Source: Nitrospira defluvii (GTDB lineage: Bacteria > Nitrospirota > Nitrospiria > Nitrospirales > Nitrospiraceae). From it: 64,000 nt of DNA. Under the pieces are notes generated by a model, which had not been told where the DNA came from, did no database searches, and saw only the letters and a list, made by a program, of their open reading frames with translations. The position numbers were made by a program, and so were the translations under genes. Position 1 is the stretch's first letter; each line of letters starts with the position of its first letter. Below, one piece after another: positions 62,321 through 64,000 of this stretch. The stretch lies in the NCBI GenBank assembly GCA_011525625.1, contig WYAX01000003.1, positions 62,001 to 126,000 of the forward strand. Direction: 5' to 3'.

Positions 62321-64000
62321 ATGGATCACCTCCCACACAACCAAGCTGGTCAGCCGATTGCTTCGCCCTCACCTCTGTTCGACAGGTCCCTGGGGAGTCG
62401 CAGCCTCTTCTCCTCGGATGATCTCTATCTCTTCAACGAAGGCACCCACTTTCACCTGTACGAGAAACTCGGCGCGCACCCCGCAACCTTCGACGGCGTG
62501 GAGGGAACGTATTTCGCCGTGTGGGCCCCGGAAGCCCAGCAGGTGTCGGTGTTTGGAACATTCAACCATTGGGACCCGACGCGCCATCCACTCCACCCCT
62601 GCCACTCATCCGGCATTTGGGAAGGGTTCGTCCCCGGCGTGGGCCGCGGCGCCTTATACAAATTTCATATTCGCTCGCGAGATCACGGGGCCGTGCTCAT
62701 CAAAACCGACCCATTTGCCCGCTTGAATGAGGTTCCGCCGAAATCCGCCTCTGTGGTCTGGGACCTGAGTTACACCTGGCACGATCAGGACTGGATGCGC
62801 TCCCGCGCCCGGCACAATGCACTCGATGCCCCCATCAGCATTTACGAAGTGCATCTTGGTTCCTGGATGCGTGTCCCCGGTGACGGTAATCGTTCCCTCA
62901 GCTATCGTGAAGCTGCCCCGAAGTTGATCGAGTATGTGCAGCAATTAGGGTTTACCCATGTGGAATTCCTGCCGCTCATGGATCATCCCTTCTTCGGCTC
63001 CTGGGGCTACCAAACCACGGGATACTTTGCCCCATCCGGCAACTATGGCACGCCGCAAGATTTGATGTACTTGATCGACCAGTTACATCAACATGATATC
63101 GGCGTCATTCTGGACTGGGTGCCGTCGCACTTTCCGACTGACGAGCATGGGCTCAGCCGGTTTGACGGGAGCTATCTCTACGAACATGCCGACCCACGGC
63201 AGGGACTCCACCCCGATTGGGGCACTGCCGTGTTCAACTATAGCCGCAATGAAGTGCGCAGCTTCCTGATCAGCAGCGCCCTCTTCTGGCTGGAGCAGTA
63301 CCACGCAGACGGACTCCGGGTGGATGCCGTGGCCTCGATGCTGTATCTGGACTACTCGCGCAAAGAAGGCGAATGGATCCCCAATCGCCAGGGCGGGCGG
63401 GAGAATTTGGAGGCGATCACCTTTCTTCGCCAACTTAATGAGGAAGTCTATCGCCGACACCCGGACGTGCAGACTTATGCGGAGGAATCCACTTCCTGGC
63501 CGTCAGTTTCGCGGCCGACCTATGCAGGAGGACTGGGGTTCGGCATGAAGTGGGATATGGGCTGGATGCACGACACTCTCGAATACATGGCGCTGGATCC
63601 CGTCTATCGCAAGCACCATCACCGGAATCTCACTTTCCGCATGCTCTACGCGTTTCAAGAGAATTTTTTACTGCCTCTCTCCCATGACGAAGTCGTGCAC
63701 GGAAAAGGCTCCCTCCTGGGGAAAATGCCCGGAGACGACTGGCAAAAATTCGCCAACCTCCGCGTGCTCTTTGGCTACATGTACGCCCAGGCGGCCAAGA
63801 AACTGCTCTTCATGGGAGGCGAGATCGGCCAGTGGCGGGAGTGGGCCCATGACGACAGCATTGATTGGAACCTGCTCCAATATCCGCCTCATCAAGGCGT
63901 GCAACGGTGGGTTGCCGACCTGAATCGCCTCTACCGTACCGAGCCGGCCCTGCATGAGTGTGACTTCGACCCTCGCGGGTTTGAATGGATCGACTGTCAG
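62321..64000 (+). CDS. glgB: 1,4-alpha-glucan branching enzyme (3' end outside window)
   Basis: Forms alpha-1,6 branches in glycogen. I start at the ATG at 62321; no good Shine-Dalgarno is visible, and no other start codon occurs in the first 50 codons. The 560 visible residues hold a CBM48-type domain ([30 protein letters not shown]), then the GH13 barrel with nucleophile Asp ([14 protein letters not shown]), acid/base Glu ([10 protein letters not shown]) and [17 protein letters not shown]. The long N1 domain of E. coli GlgB is absent. The frame is open at the window end with about 80-100 residues missing. Other glycogen genes are probably downstream, outside the window. Confidence 0.95.
   Translation, partial: MDHLPHNQAGQPIASPSPLFDRSLGSRSLFSSDDLYLFNEGTHFHLYEKLGAHPATFDGVEGTYFAVWAPEAQQVSVFGTFNHWDPTRHPLHPCHSSGIWEGFVPGVGRGALYKFHIRSRDHGAVLIKTDPFARLNEVPPKSASVVWDLSYTWHDQDWMRSRARHNALDAPISIYEVHLGSWMRVPGDGNRSLSYREAAPKLIEYVQQLGFTHVEFLPLMDHPFFGSWGYQTTGYFAPSGNYGTPQDLMYLIDQLHQHDIGVILDWVPSHFPTDEHGLSRFDGSYLYEHADPRQGLHPDWGTAVFNYSRNEVRSFLISSALFWLEQYHADGLRVDAVASMLYLDYSRKEGEWIPNRQGGRENLEAITFLRQLNEEVYRRHPDVQTYAEESTSWPSVSRPTYAGGLGFGMKWDMGWMHDTLEYMALDPVYRKHHHRNLTFRMLYAFQENFLLPLSHDEVVHGKGSLLGKMPGDDWQKFANLRVLFGYMYAQAAKKLLFMGGEIGQWREWAHDDSIDWNLLQYPPHQGVQRWVADLNRLYRTEPALHECDFDPRGFEWIDCQ

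Noticed and set aside
1-64000. Insertion sequences, prophage or integrase genes
   Set aside because: No transposase, integrase, phage structural gene or terminal inverted repeats were found in any part of the window.

Overview
The window reads as chromosomal DNA of a G+C-rich Gram-negative bacterium (lipoprotein signals, an ABC-exported surface glycan, a type I secretion system, type IV pili). The overall gene style (TPR lipoproteins, mono-haem cytochrome c, SUMF1-type protein, methyltransferase-rich glycan cluster) resembles Nitrospirota/Nitrospira; that assignment is an inference from gene content, since no marker gene such as a ribosomal protein or nitrite oxidoreductase lies here.

Layout. 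1-3.2 kb: the end of a DksA/TraR-type zinc-finger gene, a second tiny protein with the same Cys spacing on the opposite strand, and two exported or lipoprotein-like genes, one TPR-rich. 3.4-27.9 kb: a long minus-strand surface-polysaccharide locus. In transcription order it holds an O-antigen-ligase/polymerase-like protein with TPRs, a membrane-anchored protein, an ABC-2 exporter pair, then Wzm/Wzt, four methyltransferases, a three-domain glycosyltransferase, an asparagine-synthase-like amidotransferase, two GT4 glycosyltransferases, a WecA-like initiating transferase, an FAD oxidoreductase, a DegT aminotransferase and a Gfo/Idh/MocA-SDR fusion. Many junctions are 4-bp start/stop overlaps, so this is one or two tightly coupled operons. 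28.0-29.7 kb: two type IV pilin genes with sigma-54-like sites and hairpins in their leaders.

29.7-36.9 kb: a minus-strand housekeeping operon (class V aminotransferase, serA, hisZ, dnaB, TPR lipoprotein) with a good promoter, divergent from mltD, which has its own. 38.7-43.3 kb: a TPR membrane protein, bioF, and pilT-pilU, the motor ATPases that would work with the pilins. 43.3-45.6 kb: membrane cytochrome c, SUMF1-domain protein, small lipoprotein.

45.8-57.3 kb: a complete-looking type I secretion locus apart from an outer-membrane TolC partner. A 2302-residue RTX protein with an N-terminal lipase-like domain is preceded by a small two-TM protein, an HlyD adaptor, an HlyB-type ABC exporter whose C39-like domain lacks the catalytic Cys, and a small DUF3467-like protein. 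The lipase end of the RTX gene and the two-TM gene are visibly A+T-richer than the exporter genes. 57.7-64 kb: a lipocalin lipoprotein, a PAS histidine kinase with a receiver-only partner, tRNA-Glu(TTC), and the first 560 codons of a glycogen branching enzyme running off the window end.

The best candidate for an under-described system is the RTX-lipase locus with its two-TM companion. The pilin leaders and the paired mini zinc-finger protein come next.
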